A DNA stretch of 64,000 nt from the NCBI GenBank assembly GCA_001414485.1, contig LLEY01000217.1, positions 1 through 64,000 on the forward strand, written 5' to 3'. Numbering within the stretch: position 1 is the first letter of the stretch; every line of letters begins with the position of its first letter. This stretch comes from Calycina herbarum. Its lineage: Eukaryota > Ascomycota > Leotiomycetes > Helotiales > Pezizellaceae. The position numbers were made by a program, and so were the translations under genes. Below the pieces are notes generated by a model. The model ran no database searches. It saw only the letters and a list, made by a program, of their open reading frames with translations, and was not told the origin of the DNA. This document shows, piece after piece, positions 12,636-24,135 of the stretch.

Positions 12636-14452
12636 ATGTCTCACGAGCCAGGCCAACTAGTCGAGAGGGTCGACAACAATACAGAGAAGCCGCCATTTGA
12701 TAACTCATCTGGTACAGAGACTGTTCGGATTTCAAGAAGCGAATCACAAGAGGAAAATGGTGCTGTCGTTGACATACCTTCACAAACATCACCTACCAGA
12801 ACCATAACGGGGGCTTCTTGGGTGATTGTGGTGGCTGCGGTACTTTCATCAACCTTCCTCTTTGCAATCGACAATACTATTACCGCAGATATTCAGCCAG
12901 CAATTGTTCATCAATTCAATGACACGGGGAAGTTATCATGGATTTCGGTATCATTTCTTTTGACTTCGGCGGCGATGAATTTACCATGGTGAGTTGTTTC
13001 TCTACCGAGGTAGCAGCAACTCGACTAATCAGCCTCTTCATAGGGGGAGATGCTACGGCCACTTTGAAGCGAAATGGCTTTACATTCTTTGCATTGTAAT
13101 CTTCGAAGTCGGTTCGGCTCTGTGTGCCGCAGCACCAAGTATGGAAATTCTCATCGTGGGGCGGGCAATTTGCGGTATAGGAGGGGTTGGAATGTACATT
13201 GGCGTCATGACACTTCTGTCTGCTTTGACTACAATTGCTGAGCGTCCAGTTTACCTAGCCCTGACCGGGGCTGTCTGGGGCTTAGGAACGGTGTGAGTCT
13301 AGAACTCTTGACAAGTCCTCTCGTTGCTGTATACTGAATGTGGACCATAGATGCGGCCCTTTTATTGGAGGGGGTTTTGCAGACAGCAGTGCAACCTGGA
13401 GATGGGGATTCTATATCAACCTATGCATTGGTGCTCTGTTTTCTCCCGTCTATTTATTCATCCTCCCACGTATCGACCCACGACCTGGCGCCACATTCCG
13501 AGAACGCATCATCGAGATTGATTGGGTTGGTTCCGTCCTACTTGCTGGAACTCTGGTGTCGACAATTATGGCAATTTCGTTCGGCGGAGTTGTGTACGAG
13601 TGGAATGGCAGGGAAACCATTCCCCTCTTCGTTGTTGGCGGAGTGCTTTTCATCTTGACGGTACTTCAGCAAACATTTGCTATTGGAACCACAAAAGAAC
13701 GACGGATTTTCCCGGTGCAATTTCTAAAGTCGAAAGAGATGGTTATCTTGTTTATCCAGACCGCCTGCGGTGGCACAAGCATCTTCGTCCCAATTTACTT
13801 CATCCCGCTATTGTACCAGCTGGTGAAAGGCGACTCGGCACTCAGAGCGGGGCTTCGGTTATTGCCATACATCATGCTGCTGATAACCTTCGTCATGATC
13901 AACGGTTGGGGAATGGGTCGTTTCGGTTATTATATGCCATGGTTTACTTTTGGATCTATCATGGTCATTACCGGCTCCGCTCTTCTCTATACCATCGATC
14001 CAAGCACAAGCGATAGTGCAATCTATGGGTACACAGTACTGGTTGGAATTGGGGCTGGCTCCTTCAGTCAAGCACCCTTCTCGATTGCTCAAGCTCTTGT
14101 CCCCCCAGAAGTCCTTGATCTGGCGATTAGCTTTATTTCCAGTGCCCAAATTGGAGGTGCCACTATTGGTCTGTCTATTGCGAATGCTGTATTCCTCAAC
14201 ACGGCTCAAAATGATATTGCAAAGGCTCTACCAGATGTGGACCTTAAAGTTATTCAGGGGCTGATTGCCGGAGTTGGAGGCTCTTTTTTTGAGCAACTTC
14301 CTGCACCCATTCAACTGAAGATTGTTTCTGATATCGTGTCAAGCTTCAATAAGGCTCTTGTCATTGCAGTGGTTGCTGGCTCTCTTGCTTTGGTTTTATC
14401 CCTGTTCATGAGGAGGAATAAGTTGAATCTTTCTGGGGTTCCCCAGGTGTGA
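12636..14452 (+). CDS. MFS transporter, 14-TM DHA2 drug/toxin efflux type
   Basis: Three exons (12636-12988, 13044-13292, 13351-14452) give 567 residues. A hydrophilic N-terminus of about 60 residues is followed by TM1 with the antiporter motif FAIDNTITADIQ, then by LSWISVSFLLTSAAMNLPWGR and repeated hydrophobic segments to the C-terminus. Length and segment number fit the 14-helix DHA2 proton antiporters that export mycotoxins and drugs at the plasma membrane. Position between a Zn2Cys6 gene and a polyketide cluster suggests export of, or resistance to, the cluster product. However, the promoter lacks the CGGAANNCCG motif found at the biosynthetic genes. The start at 12636 was chosen because it precedes the first conserved region with no upstream in-frame ATG. 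Confidence 0.93.
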
Positions 14453-16503
14453 GCTTGAATCGGCGAGGAAAGGACAGTTTGGAGGGGAGGTTAGATAGAC
14501 GCGGGATCGTTTCTATTACCTGCTCGTTACAGCGGAGGAAATAATACTCAGTTAGTAGAGTTGTTGTCATCATTTTTCTTTTCCAGTCTTAAAAGTTCCA
14601 AGGGTTATTGATGTGCAGGAATTTGTTACAACTCTTGAAATTGCTACCTAAAACGTACTTTAGACCTGCACTCTAAAATCACAATTTCGTTCTGAGCTAG
14701 TATTCTCGCCAGCAACCCCTGAAAACTTCCAAACGTATCGCGTCACGTGAACCAACAAAGCCCAGGTGTGTTAGATGAATACTCTGCGATCCGAGCTTGG
14801 CTTCAATTTTTTACCTAATAAGAAATTCCCACCGACGCTTGCTAATACCCACTCAGCCACAGGTAAGATTCTCAGTAGGGTAACATCCAACTTAAAGCCA
14901 GCATCCGATCACGGACATACGAGAGAGAGAGAGGAAAGCAAGAAGCGATTACCCAATTCCTCATTTATTTTTATAGTAACTTTAGTAAACCAACTCTTAC
15001 CCCTCACTTACCAACGCCTCAATCTACGAGAAGCATACTAAAAGAAGGAACTAACGAACGGGTGTAGGACGGGACGGGTTCAGCCTTCTCTTCGTTACCA
15101 GACGCTGAGCTGTGTTGGTGTAGGGTAATATGATAGAGTAGGTCCGATATGGGTAAGATCAGATATCTTTGCTAACTGGATGCTTTCAGTTTCCTTTTCT
15201 AAAACACCATGATCACTGCAGATACCCTTGTGTGAGTCAGTCAGCATTTATATGAGTTAGTAAGTTGATGATAGGATAAGATGGGAAGTCCCGTTTCTAT
15301 ATTTCCATGACGAATCATTCTTTTTCCTTCTTGTTCCTTCTTGTTCCTTACTTTTAATTAATCTATTTTATTATGCGAGCTCGTTTATAATTATTGTCTT
15401 TCTCTCCGTGGGGTTTGGTTGGTTGGAGGTTGTTATGATTGATATGGATGGTAAGCTGATTCTTGTGTATTCCGGTTTCTTATGGGCTCTTTTTTGAAGC
15501 GATTGTGTAAACGGAGCACTTTGATAGGTAGCTGTACGATAGTGGATGCGAGAGAGCACGGTGTTGATTGAGTGCCGGATGCCGATATCTTTGAAGAATG
15601 AGGCGGGGATAGTAAGATAGAAAGCTTGTTACCATTTGATGGATAAGAGTTCGTGATTGAGGAAGCACGACATACATACATTTCACACATTACCGACTGC
15701 ATTTACATCACATACATGACCGGCGTTAAGAGGTTCTTCGGCGTGTTGTGCGTCCGTTGCCGTCGACTCACCTGTTATCACGATGATGCGGGTGTTGCAG
15801 CTTGCATTCTTGTCACCCCCACGCTGTAGTTCTCTATATACAGGATTGATCGTCGGTAAGTCTGTGAGATTGTGCGAATGGCTTCTTGGTTTTGAGGATG
15901 ATGCTTTGGAAGCGGGGGGATAATATCAGTAAGCTTTTCATATTTTAGCTTTGCTCTCGGCATTTGGGAGTTGGCTGGTTTGCGGTTAGATAAAGAATTT
16001 TGGAAGGGTCGAGCGGGGAAATGTTGTGTACACTGTAAGCACTTTGTGGATATGATCGCTTTGATGCCGGCAATATGGTTGCTTCCGTTTGCCTTGCCTT
16101 TCGCTTGTTTGGGTGGAGAATTCCGGACACGGGAACAGAAAACGGAATGGGGTTCGGGTCTACGGCTTCTTCAACACCAAGATCAACTCAAATTGCAAAA
16201 TACCTTGACTCACTAAGAAGTCAGATCTACGTCGCGTTTATGTTTTCTTGACTTTCTATTGTCTAAACGGTCTCGAAGGAGTTCAAGTTTCATTCGCGAA
16301 AAATCATATATTGTATGAAGTATTTCAAGTGATTCTTGGCTATTTGTTACTACAATTCTGTCACTTAACGGCACGAGCAGCTACAAGAACTAGTGCTTTT
16401 TCATCCAACCAGCTCTATCGTAGTTTAAAGTTACAGCTGGCTAGAGACAAGACTTCTCCCCTTCAAACCGCTCACTCCACCCAAAAATCATTTCCTCACC
16501 AAT
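14453..16503. other. Intergenic, transporter to cupin gene
   Basis: About 2 kb with no supportable gene. Several 60-100 codon open frames occur on both strands but none has splice structure, a domain or a plausible start. Both flanking genes end here (convergent), so it holds two 3' ends rather than promoters. Confidence 0.5.
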
Positions 16504-17179
16504 CTAATGAGCTTCATTACCATAGTCGTGTGAGAGTTCACCAAGCTCAAGCTTAATCTCCTTCCCAGCAATGGCCTTCATAGGCTTAATATCCAAGAGA
16601 ATGAAAAGTGCACGAGCACACTTATCAGGAGAGATGTTTCTCCATTTATGAAGCGCATTTCGGTTCACAAGGACGTCACCCCTTCGCATGATTCTCTTCT
16701 CCCCACTATCAAGTTCCACCTCAAGCTCTCCCTCAATCACAGTTCCGTAATCCAAAGACATGGCTCGGTGGATTGGGGATTCGATTCCTGGTGCGAAATC
16801 GATCATTCGGACGAGGGAACCGTTTGTGATGTGGAGTCCCGGCTGGAGGAATTTGTTAGTCCCGAGTTTCCGTTTTTCCAGGGTTGAAATACCGGGCAGG
16901 GGGAGAACTTACAGGCTCTTTGGCAAACTTAATATCAGCATCATCATTGAGGTCGATTTGAGCCTCCTTGGTGGTGTAGATGATACTCTGGACACCACGT
17001 CCGTTACCCATCATAGCGTGGTGATCTCCATTATCTGAGGGGAGGAAAACACCTTCTCCGTTTGCGTCGTGGGTTGTGATGTAGCGTTTGACATCTGGGA
17101 GACCCTCACCTGGGAACTTGGTGAATGGACCAGGTTCATTGTACTTCTCATCGTATGTTGGGGTTTTGATGGAGGCCAT
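16504..17179 (-). CDS. Cupin-domain protein, cluster tailoring enzyme
   Basis: Two minus-strand exons (17179-16913 and 16842-16504) with a 70-nt intron (ACTAAC branch) give 201 residues. The second exon is a single cupin barrel: PGIESPIHRAMSLDYGTVIE, GELEVELDSGE, then RRGDVLVNRNALHKWRN. The first cupin motif has only one of the usual paired histidines (PIHRAMSLDYG), as is common in this fungal subfamily, so metal binding is uncertain. In vir/fog-type salicylaldehyde clusters a cupin of this kind is needed, with SDRs, to turn the reduced polyketide into the aromatic aldehyde; I infer the same role. A CGGAACTCCG palindrome lies 310 bp upstream of the start. Confidence 0.9.
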
Positions 17180-17570
17180 GTTTGCAATGAGGACTATTGA
17201 ATGATTGAGAAGAGCTGGGGTTTACCAAGAATGAAAAGCTTGGGAGTTCTCAGCTTTTGATGTTTTCTTATGTTCTACCATTCGTATTTATGTGAACGTC
17301 TTTTTTTGATCCTAGAGCTGGAGGATATTACTATTTCCTTCCGATTCTCCGATATTCTGCATCTAGTCACAGTCAGCCGCATTTCAATCCGACCGTTGAT
17401 CGTCTTCACCGCTGCAGGTGAGAATTGGATTCCGAATTGTTAATGTTGCGGATAATCTTTTGTTTGGTGTTGTTGTTCTTGCATTAGACGGAACTCCGGT
17501 GGGAATTACCTTTTCAGTGCTTATCCTTTGTTCTGCATCTCCTCGCTTAATCGACACAGCCCCTGAAGCC
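17180..17570. promoter_or_regulatory. Cupin gene promoter region
   Basis: Upstream region of the cupin gene, which is transcribed leftwards, up to the stop of the small gene at 17571. It contains the CGGAACTCCG palindrome at 17489-17498. No coding sequence is supported. Confidence 0.55.
17489..17498. promoter_or_regulatory. CGGAACTCCG: putative Zn2Cys6 binding site
   Basis: An inverted CGG pair spaced by four bases, with the same AA as three other copies upstream of cluster genes. It lies 310 bp upstream of the cupin start codon. Confidence 0.6.
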
Positions 17571-17937
17571 TTACCAACATCGGGTGAACAGCAAAAAATA
17601 CTTTGGTGGCACAATATGTACGGTGAGCGAACCTTTCTGCAAGGTCAAAGAAGACCGTTATTGAACCAGTCTTGGAACTATGGATTCTTACCGGAAATGC
17701 ATTCCCCTGCCATAGAGTCCCAGGCTCCGAATGCAAAGCCGCGGCTTGGAACACGAGGTTGACCCGCGTTTGCATCGTGGAAGAAGGAATGATGTCGCGA
17801 TTGCATTTCAAAGGAAGTGGCGTATCTACCTCGTATTGTATCTTACCGTCTTTGGTCGTATATTCTATCAGCCTTGTTTTGACGTACTTCGTGTATGTAG
17901 TATGTTGTGAATCCCATGGCATGTGGGTGACATGCAT
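17571..17937 (-). CDS. Small unrecognised protein between cupin and P450
   Basis: A minus-strand model of two exons (17937-17692 and 17636-17571) with a 55-nt intron (GTAAGA..TTGCAG) gives 103 residues. Unspliced, the same frame stays open to 138 codons with a different tail. I recognise no domain. The sequence is hydrophilic to neutral, with no signal peptide or membrane segment; an internal stretch reads LHSEPGTLWQGNAFPKGSLT when spliced. It sits inside the cluster and in the same orientation as its neighbours. It could be a genuine small cluster gene, a truncated relic, or chance. The splice pattern is the main argument for it. Confidence 0.35.
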
Positions 17938-18572
17938 TTATTCCTTCTCGCTCGTGCCATCTGGGATCCTTCTGTGGAATTTGGGGGGTATGACGTTGTT
18001 AGGTTTTTATGCTTGCTCGGGGTGCACAAAATTTAAAAATTGCATGTGATTTAGTAGTCTAACTAGAGGTTTGTGACTGATTGATGGGCTTGTAAAATCT
18101 CAGAAAATGATCTCGTGGGCCATGAATTTTTAAATTCGGACGATGGTGTAGGGAGAAGTAAATCGAGTTCACAAGAGGCTATCGTTGAGTAGAGACTGAA
18201 ATTGAAGATGGGGGGTTCATATTGAGTCCGGACTGAAGAAGACTAAAAACCAAGAGAAGCACACTTTCTTACTTCCTCCCTCTTTCGTGAAACAAAAAAA
18301 ATAAGATCGTGAATATCTTAAGAACTAATATCTCTCTACGCAATACAGTCAATAAGAGAAATATTTAAGAAGAAAGGGACAAGAGATTTTGCGAAAATCT
18401 TTGTCAAATTTGCAGTACCAATGAAACGTGTATTTCACTTTGCAATGGGGGGAAGTGCATCATGGTTTGAACACGCAATGGTTTATTAGGAGTCTGAGAT
18501 ATAGATATTTGATTCCTTCCCACCTTGGAAACAGGAGTTAGGTCTAATAATCCATAACTACCCAGCCAAAAT
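17938..18572. other. Intergenic, P450 3' side
   Basis: Between the start of the small gene and the P450 stop codon. A-rich, with no supportable gene; it would contain the P450 terminator and any promoter of the small gene. Confidence 0.5.
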
Positions 18573-20437
18573 TCAATAGCTTTCAATCCCCGCATTCTCT
18601 GAAAGATCCACATTCGCAGTCTTCTCACCCACCAAGACATCCTCACGCTTTGTAATCCTAACCCACATCTCATCCTGCAGAAACATAGTGAAATTAGTAC
18701 TTTTCCAAGGAGCAGCAGGATACATAAGAGCGAAATCGAATCGTCTCAACATCTACTTCCACATCAGCGACCATTTCATTTCCAAAATAGGGGGCAACTT
18801 ACCTCAACGAATACCTTATCCAGCTCAGCCAACACAATAGCCTTACCCAAGCATCCCAACCTTCCAGATCCAAACATCAACTCCATAGTTCTAGTCATCT
18901 CTTCCCTATGTTCTTCACTCGCCTCCGTCCATCTTTCAGGTCTAAAAACATCGACGTCTTTCCCGAATACTGGGTGTCTTTGAACAGCCCATGCGCATTG
19001 TCCGATATTGGTGCCTTCCGGGATGAATCTTCCTTTGATGGTTTCGCCTCCGGGATTGACGATTTTGGGGAGCAATCCGGTGATGGGTGGGTGAATACGG
19101 AGACCTTCTTTGATTACGGCTTGGACATAGGGCAAGGTTTTGGATTCTGCGGAGGTGATTGGGGAGGAGATGGTGCCTTTGGATATGGCTGTTTGGATCT
19201 CAGAAACCATTGTGTTGTATACTCGTGGGGTGCTCATGATATGAAGCATAGTAGCACGGATGGCAGTCGCCGTGGTATCTGATCCAGCGACACTAAAAAG
19301 GTTCAATATATTGCAGGGTTTGAGTTCAACGAGAATAGTAGAAACTTACATGGTTGTCAAGATTTCTGATTCGGCATGACGTTGGTCCAGACCATTGCGG
19401 AGGAAAGCTCCAAGCATATCAGCCTTTTCAATCTTGTTGGGACCGATACGTTCTGAGACGACTTCTTTTGCAATCCTAAGTACCATTAGAAGATGAACGG
19501 GAAATAAAAGCAGTGATGGTCAGTCTTACCCCATCAACTTTCCTCGTCCAGTCTCATCTTTCGCGCTTGTTGGCCAAAGAACATTTAGTAAACCACTTCC
19601 AAAGACAATTTGCCCGAGCGTAGGGGTATTTGCACAGAAAGTTGCCAGAGGCAATTCCGTTTCGACGATTTTGATAAAACCATGCATATCTTTGTCTTCC
19701 GTCAGGTATCCAAATGCTTTACCAAACGCAATACTAGTAATGGCATCGAGGGCGTAATATTGAGCAGTACGAGCAAAATCGATTGCCTTGACTTCTGCCG
19801 TCGTGGAAACATATTTTCGCTCAATCAAATCAACAAGGGAAGCAATCTGAGAGTCGATTTTGGGGCCAAGATCCCTGTTTTCTTTCAGAGAGTACTTTTT
19901 ATCAATTAGCTAAATATCTTTGAGGGGAGTTTTTGACATACCCCTGCTTGCATTTTGGCTCTCAGCTTGTCGTGTTTATCGAGATTTGTCTCCGATAAGA
20001 CACTGTGGACGTATGGATCGACCTTGAGGGCAGAATACCATCCCGACTTTTGATGTTTGTACTTTGCAGCGCTCATGTAACGGATCACATCGGGATCGCT
20101 GGTCATCAACCAGTTGGGGCCAACTCGTGCAAAATCTCCTACATAAAGCAATTCATCATCAGCCTATATCCTGCCTTTGAATAGAATTTGAGGATTTCAA
20201 GAAAAGGTTCCTACCATATTTCTTACAGACATCGTAAAGCTTCATATGCACATCTCCCGAACTTGTTGCTCCAAACAGCCACGCTTCAGAGAAGCTCGCC
20301 AACCATGGCCCTTTAAACATGCGAAGCTTGTACCAAGCCCTGACATAATAGCCAACTATGAGGGTTACAGCAATGGAAGATAGCACAATTGGATTGGCGA
20401 ATGCCGCAGCGATCCATGATTGAGACGTGCCAGCCAT
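18573..20437 (-). CDS. Cytochrome P450 monooxygenase (pisatin demethylase-like)
   Basis: Six minus-strand exons (20437-20215, 20138-19942, 19894-19530, 19475-19350, 19292-18803, 18752-18573) join in frame to 526 residues, normal for a fungal P450. An N-terminal hydrophobic helix (IVLSSIAVTLIVGYYV) anchors it in the ER. The oxygen-binding I helix AGSDTT is formed across the fourth intron. The K-helix ExxR is in VIKEGLR, PERW follows (FRPERW), and the haem loop is FGSGRLGCLGK with the cysteine ligand. The N-terminal half (KSGWYSALKVDPYVHSVLSE) resembles the pisatin-demethylase-like group common in polyketide clusters. In salicylaldehyde-type pathways the P450 hydroxylates the aromatic ring; the exact reaction here is unknown. 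A CGGAATACCG palindrome is 211 bp upstream. Confidence 0.95.
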
Positions 20438-21364
20438 GTTGAAATATTATAAAAAGGGATAGATCATGCAGGTCAATTTGTGAGTTTCCAACGGATGGTT
20501 AGCCAAGGTTATACTCTCCTAGTTTTATTGCCAATTGTAAATGTCGTTCGATTAGACATAAGCAAGTCAACGTTCGATATCCGGAGTTTCCAACAACACC
20601 GTTACACACGGAGGGATTTTCCCCCGACATGTCACCACACTCACCACCGGAATACCGGTCTGCTGGGAAAGCTTTGGGGAGTCTATTCGACGGGAATTCG
20701 CGAAAACACGTGGATTTCCTTCTTTGAGGAAGCCTGTGGTTTGACAAGCTGGACTTGATGGGTCAGCTTGGAGAGAAACTGGTAAGCTTACTTACCTTCG
20801 ATTGGACGATAGAGAGTAAATCAAGGATACCTACGATATATAGATAGGCAAGTGTGATACTCAGATATCTGGGCAAAAGCTAAGTACGGAATATCGTGGG
20901 ATAAGTATTTCCAATTATCAATCCAAGACCTCAAACATTGTCCACGAGAGCGAGAGGGTGCTTGTTTTCTCCTGTTGTGTTGGGTCGAGATAGAAAACTG
21001 GGATCATGTTTCCAAGCTTAGTTTGAAGACAGTAGGTATCTCCCTCATAAGGAGAGAAATTTCCAAGAGGCAGAGCAAACCAAAAGGGAGGGCCCGAGAC
21101 CGGCAGTGGTTTCTAAATTTTGGCGGGGGTGACTTTAGAAACGAAGTGAGACGGCATGTCAGGTGACCTGGCACATAACATGACTAAGCAGAGTCTGAAA
21201 GTGCTAAGTGCAATGCAACGTCGGAGAAATAAGTCTTCCAGCCCCAACCACCTGGATTTTGGAGCACGAGAGTCACTTCAAGCGTTTTACACACCCGTCG
21301 CGATGATTCCACTTGATATATCTTGGTTGTATTTCTAGTATACACGCATTGCCATTTCTTTGCC
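20438..21364. promoter_or_regulatory. P450 promoter region
   Basis: Upstream region of the P450 gene and downstream of the first SDR gene; both are transcribed leftwards. It contains the CGGAATACCG site at 20648-20657. Short plus-strand frames here have no supporting features. Confidence 0.55.
20648..20657. promoter_or_regulatory. CGGAATACCG: putative Zn2Cys6 binding site
   Basis: CGG-N4-CCG embedded in the longer near-palindrome CCGGAATACCGG (20647-20658), 211 bp upstream of the P450 start codon. Confidence 0.65.
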
Positions 21365-22364
21365 TTATATCTTCATTTGTAGCGTTGTTCCTCCATCCAC
21401 GATGAATCCCACCCCCGTCACGTAGCTGGATTTCGGGCTGCACAAGAACAGAATCACATCCGAAACCTCTTCTTGAGTCGCGATTCGTCCTGCGGGAATG
21501 GCCTTGACCAAAGCGGCGAAGAATTCCTGCTGCTCTGCAAATGCGCGGTCGACCATGGGCGTCTCTACCCACGATGGGCAGACGGCGTTCACCCGAATTC
21601 CATACGGGGACGTGTCGAGGGCGGCCGTCTTCGTGATGCCCATGATGGCGTGTTTGGCTGCCGTGTATTGAACAATTGCCGGAGCGGCAACGAATGAATT
21701 GGCAGATCCAAGATTTACGATGCTCCCGCGACCCGTATTACGTGGTCCCGTTCTTCCCTCCACCACCCGCGGTTCCTGGTTCTTCATCATTTGGCTGACC
21801 TCTCGCACACACAGCATGGTACCTTTGACATTGACCTCGAAAAAGGCCTGGAATTCATCGATTGCGGTGTCCGTGACCGGTCGTGGTTGTTGGACTCCAA
21901 TCTGCATTTCCGTCATCAGCGTATACACTCTCGTCTATCTATACAACATATATCCCAAGATTTTTGGAGGGTTCGGTTCAACTCACACCAGCACTGTTGA
22001 CGCTATAGTCAATACGTCCGAATTCCTCCTTCACGCTTTGCACCATACGAATAACGCTGTCTTCCTTGCTGACATCGACCTCAATGGCGATGGCGTGGAA
22101 GTCGGGGTTGGTAGCCTTCGCTCTGGCATCATGGGCAGCACTTTGGGCGGCAGCGAGGTTGAGATCTGCAAAGCCTACGCCAGATGCACCTTCAACAGCA
22201 AATGCTATCGCACAATCACGGCCAATGCCACTTCCTACACACATCTGAGTCAGCATGATAAATCCTTATTTTTAGCAGACATAAGAAGTGGTGGGGAGAG
22301 GGTAGAAAGGCGGAGAGAACTGCTTACCGGCCCCTGTAACGAGTGCTATCCCGTCGAGTTTCAT
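21365..22364 (-). CDS. Classical short-chain dehydrogenase/reductase (SDR 1)
   Basis: Three minus-strand exons (22364-22328, 22234-21987, 21901-21365) give 273 residues. The tiny first exon codes for MKLDGIALVTGA, and the cofactor motif TGAGSGIG is completed across the 93-nt first intron. Further motifs are the VNSAG version of NNAG, the serine strand SIVNLGSANS, the catalytic YTAAK, and the C-terminal VTGVGFIVDGGTT. It is a cytosolic NAD(P)-dependent oxidoreductase of the classical 250-280 residue type. In vir/fog/srd-type clusters an SDR like this acts with the HR-PKS and cupin to adjust oxidation state before ring closure and aromatisation; that role is inferred here. A CGGAAATCCG site is 143 bp upstream. 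Confidence 0.95.
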
Positions 22365-22856
22365 TTTCTCTTGTCAGATGCAACAGACCACTTTCTGGTC
22401 AGCGAAACCAGAGCATCATATAGATATGTGAAGTACCTAGGTACCCTACCTGCAACGTTTTACGTGATCCCCATTATGATGTCGGTCAGCAACGGCTCCG
22501 AAATAGCGGAAATCCGGAAATGGCGGGTGCCCATATCAGGAACACATCTGCGCCAGAAGCTCTACAGCGCAAGCCGTCTTTCCCCTGCCCTGAGGCTGAG
22601 ACATAGAAGCTACCTTTCCATGCAAAGAATATTCTTACACGTGGGACAAACGTGTTTGTTTTGCAGTAATTCTATTGTTGTTGGTTGCATCGAGTGTCTT
22701 TGGTTGATTACCTGAAGTACTTCAATGTTACTTCAGTAAGTTATTCGAGTGAACTATACAACCGCCAGAATTACATTTTAAATTCATTTCACAGGTTTCA
22801 GGTTTGGAACTTTGTGGAAATTTTAAGTATGAGATGTTCATTACACAAGCTTATTT
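22365..22856. promoter_or_regulatory. SDR 1 promoter region
   Basis: Lies between the start of SDR 1 and the stop of SDR 2, both leftward. It holds the CGGAAATCCG site at 22507-22516. A 338-codon plus-strand frame that crosses it (21699-22715) is antisense to the SDR exons and is not a gene. Confidence 0.55.
22507..22516. promoter_or_regulatory. CGGAAATCCG: putative Zn2Cys6 binding site
   Basis: CGG-N4-CCG palindrome 143 bp upstream of the SDR 1 start codon, with additional CGG half-sites close by (GGCGG at 22523). Confidence 0.65.
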
Positions 22857-24135
22857 CTAGTGGAGTTTTATTCCTGGGGCAGGGTTTGTCAATTGTCCAA
22901 GGTTAAACATGCGTCCGAACAACCAGTCCTATCCCTGTCAGTATCACCTCATACGGCCATCTTACTGACATCAATTGCGAGGAATGACTTACCCAGGTTG
23001 TGCGAGGTAACAATGCGTCTATCATTCTGATTGTGCCTGAGGACGCTCCGAACCAAAACCACGCTGTAGGGGATTTTTTCAGAATCTCCTTGACAACCCC
23101 CTCGGCATACTGAGTTGGTGTGATGGCGTCTGCAGATGGGTTAGCAAACAAGCAGCAGGTCAACGGAAATTAGCTGCTCACTTGGAGTGCGGTGGAGATG
23201 GGCCTGGAATGCTTCATTCATTGGATAAAATACCGAATCTGGGAGACATCAGTACACAAAACAGCGGACTCTTAAACTAACTCTTACCTTGGGGTAAGGA
23301 TCTCCCATGATCGTTTTTTAGGATGTTGGTGCTAACTTCTCCGGAAATGATGTTCACAACTCGGACGCTACGCTCGGTTAGCGACAAACCTCGAAAACTG
23401 CGGCAGAGTCCCTACCCAAAAGGGCGCATTTCCACCCTCAGAGTGTTTCCATAGTGGTGCAATGCAGCCTTGCTTGCATTGTATGAAGCTCCGTACACAA
23501 ATGGGCAAACTCCTCCAATGGATCCTATGTTTACCACCACGCCCTTTGCTTCAATCAACATGGGGTGTAGGAAGTGTACGACTCGCATCGGCCCAAAAAC
23601 GTTCACCGCAAACATCTTCTCGACGTTGGCAACCTTTGTATCTGTAGCAGGCATAGTATAACCTTTATCAAATCATTAATGGGTGTATTCGATCGGCGAG
23701 GAAATTTTACTAACAAATGCCACTGGAGTTTCAAGTCAGCTACCGTGCAGTCAATCAAGGGTTTAATCTTACGCATTATTGATCAAGATATCCAATCTCC
23801 CTCCCGTGAGCTTCTGGAGAAACTCCTTGAGCTCTTGGACGCTATCATCTTTTGTGACGTCTGTTCGAACAACGTGGACGCCCCGGGACGTAAGATGATC
23901 GTCCGATTCGTGTGGTAAAAGTGTTGAAATGACCTCGATATCTGGGATTTGATTAGCAAGACAAAATTTCCAAAGGAGTCGGAAACCCACTCTCGTCTCT
24001 CAGACGGGAAGCAAGAGCGTGGCCTATCCCTCCATTTCCACAACTGCTCAAATTGTCAGTACCTTTCCTTTAAAATCGCGGTCCAACGAGACCAAATTAC
24101 CCAGTGATAAGTGCAAATTTCTTTTGCTGCATCAT
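22857..24135 (-). CDS. AYR1-like short-chain dehydrogenase (SDR 2), nine exons
   Basis: Nine minus-strand exons (24135-24101, 24043-23991, 23941-23773, 23722-23715, 23662-23416, 23367-23288, 23238-23182, 23129-22993, 22928-22857) join in frame to 285 residues. Motifs are TGCGNGGIG for the cofactor, NNAG, the active-site strand GVVVNIGSIGG, YNASK, and the family-typical RPFGVRVVN. The closest named relatives are the 1-acyldihydroxyacetone-phosphate reductase (AYR1) type SDRs. In fungal salicylaldehyde clusters proteins of this type are cluster oxidoreductases rather than lipid enzymes, and I infer that here. Exon 4 is only eight nucleotides, yet without it NNAG is lost and the frame breaks. 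A second in-frame ATG follows the first directly. It is divergent from the PKS gene, sharing a 495-bp promoter region. Confidence 0.93.

Noticed and set aside
21699..22715. A 338-codon plus-strand open frame
   Set aside because: It is antisense to the SDR 1 exons and runs across their introns and promoter. The minus strand has clear SDR motifs, so this is a shadow.
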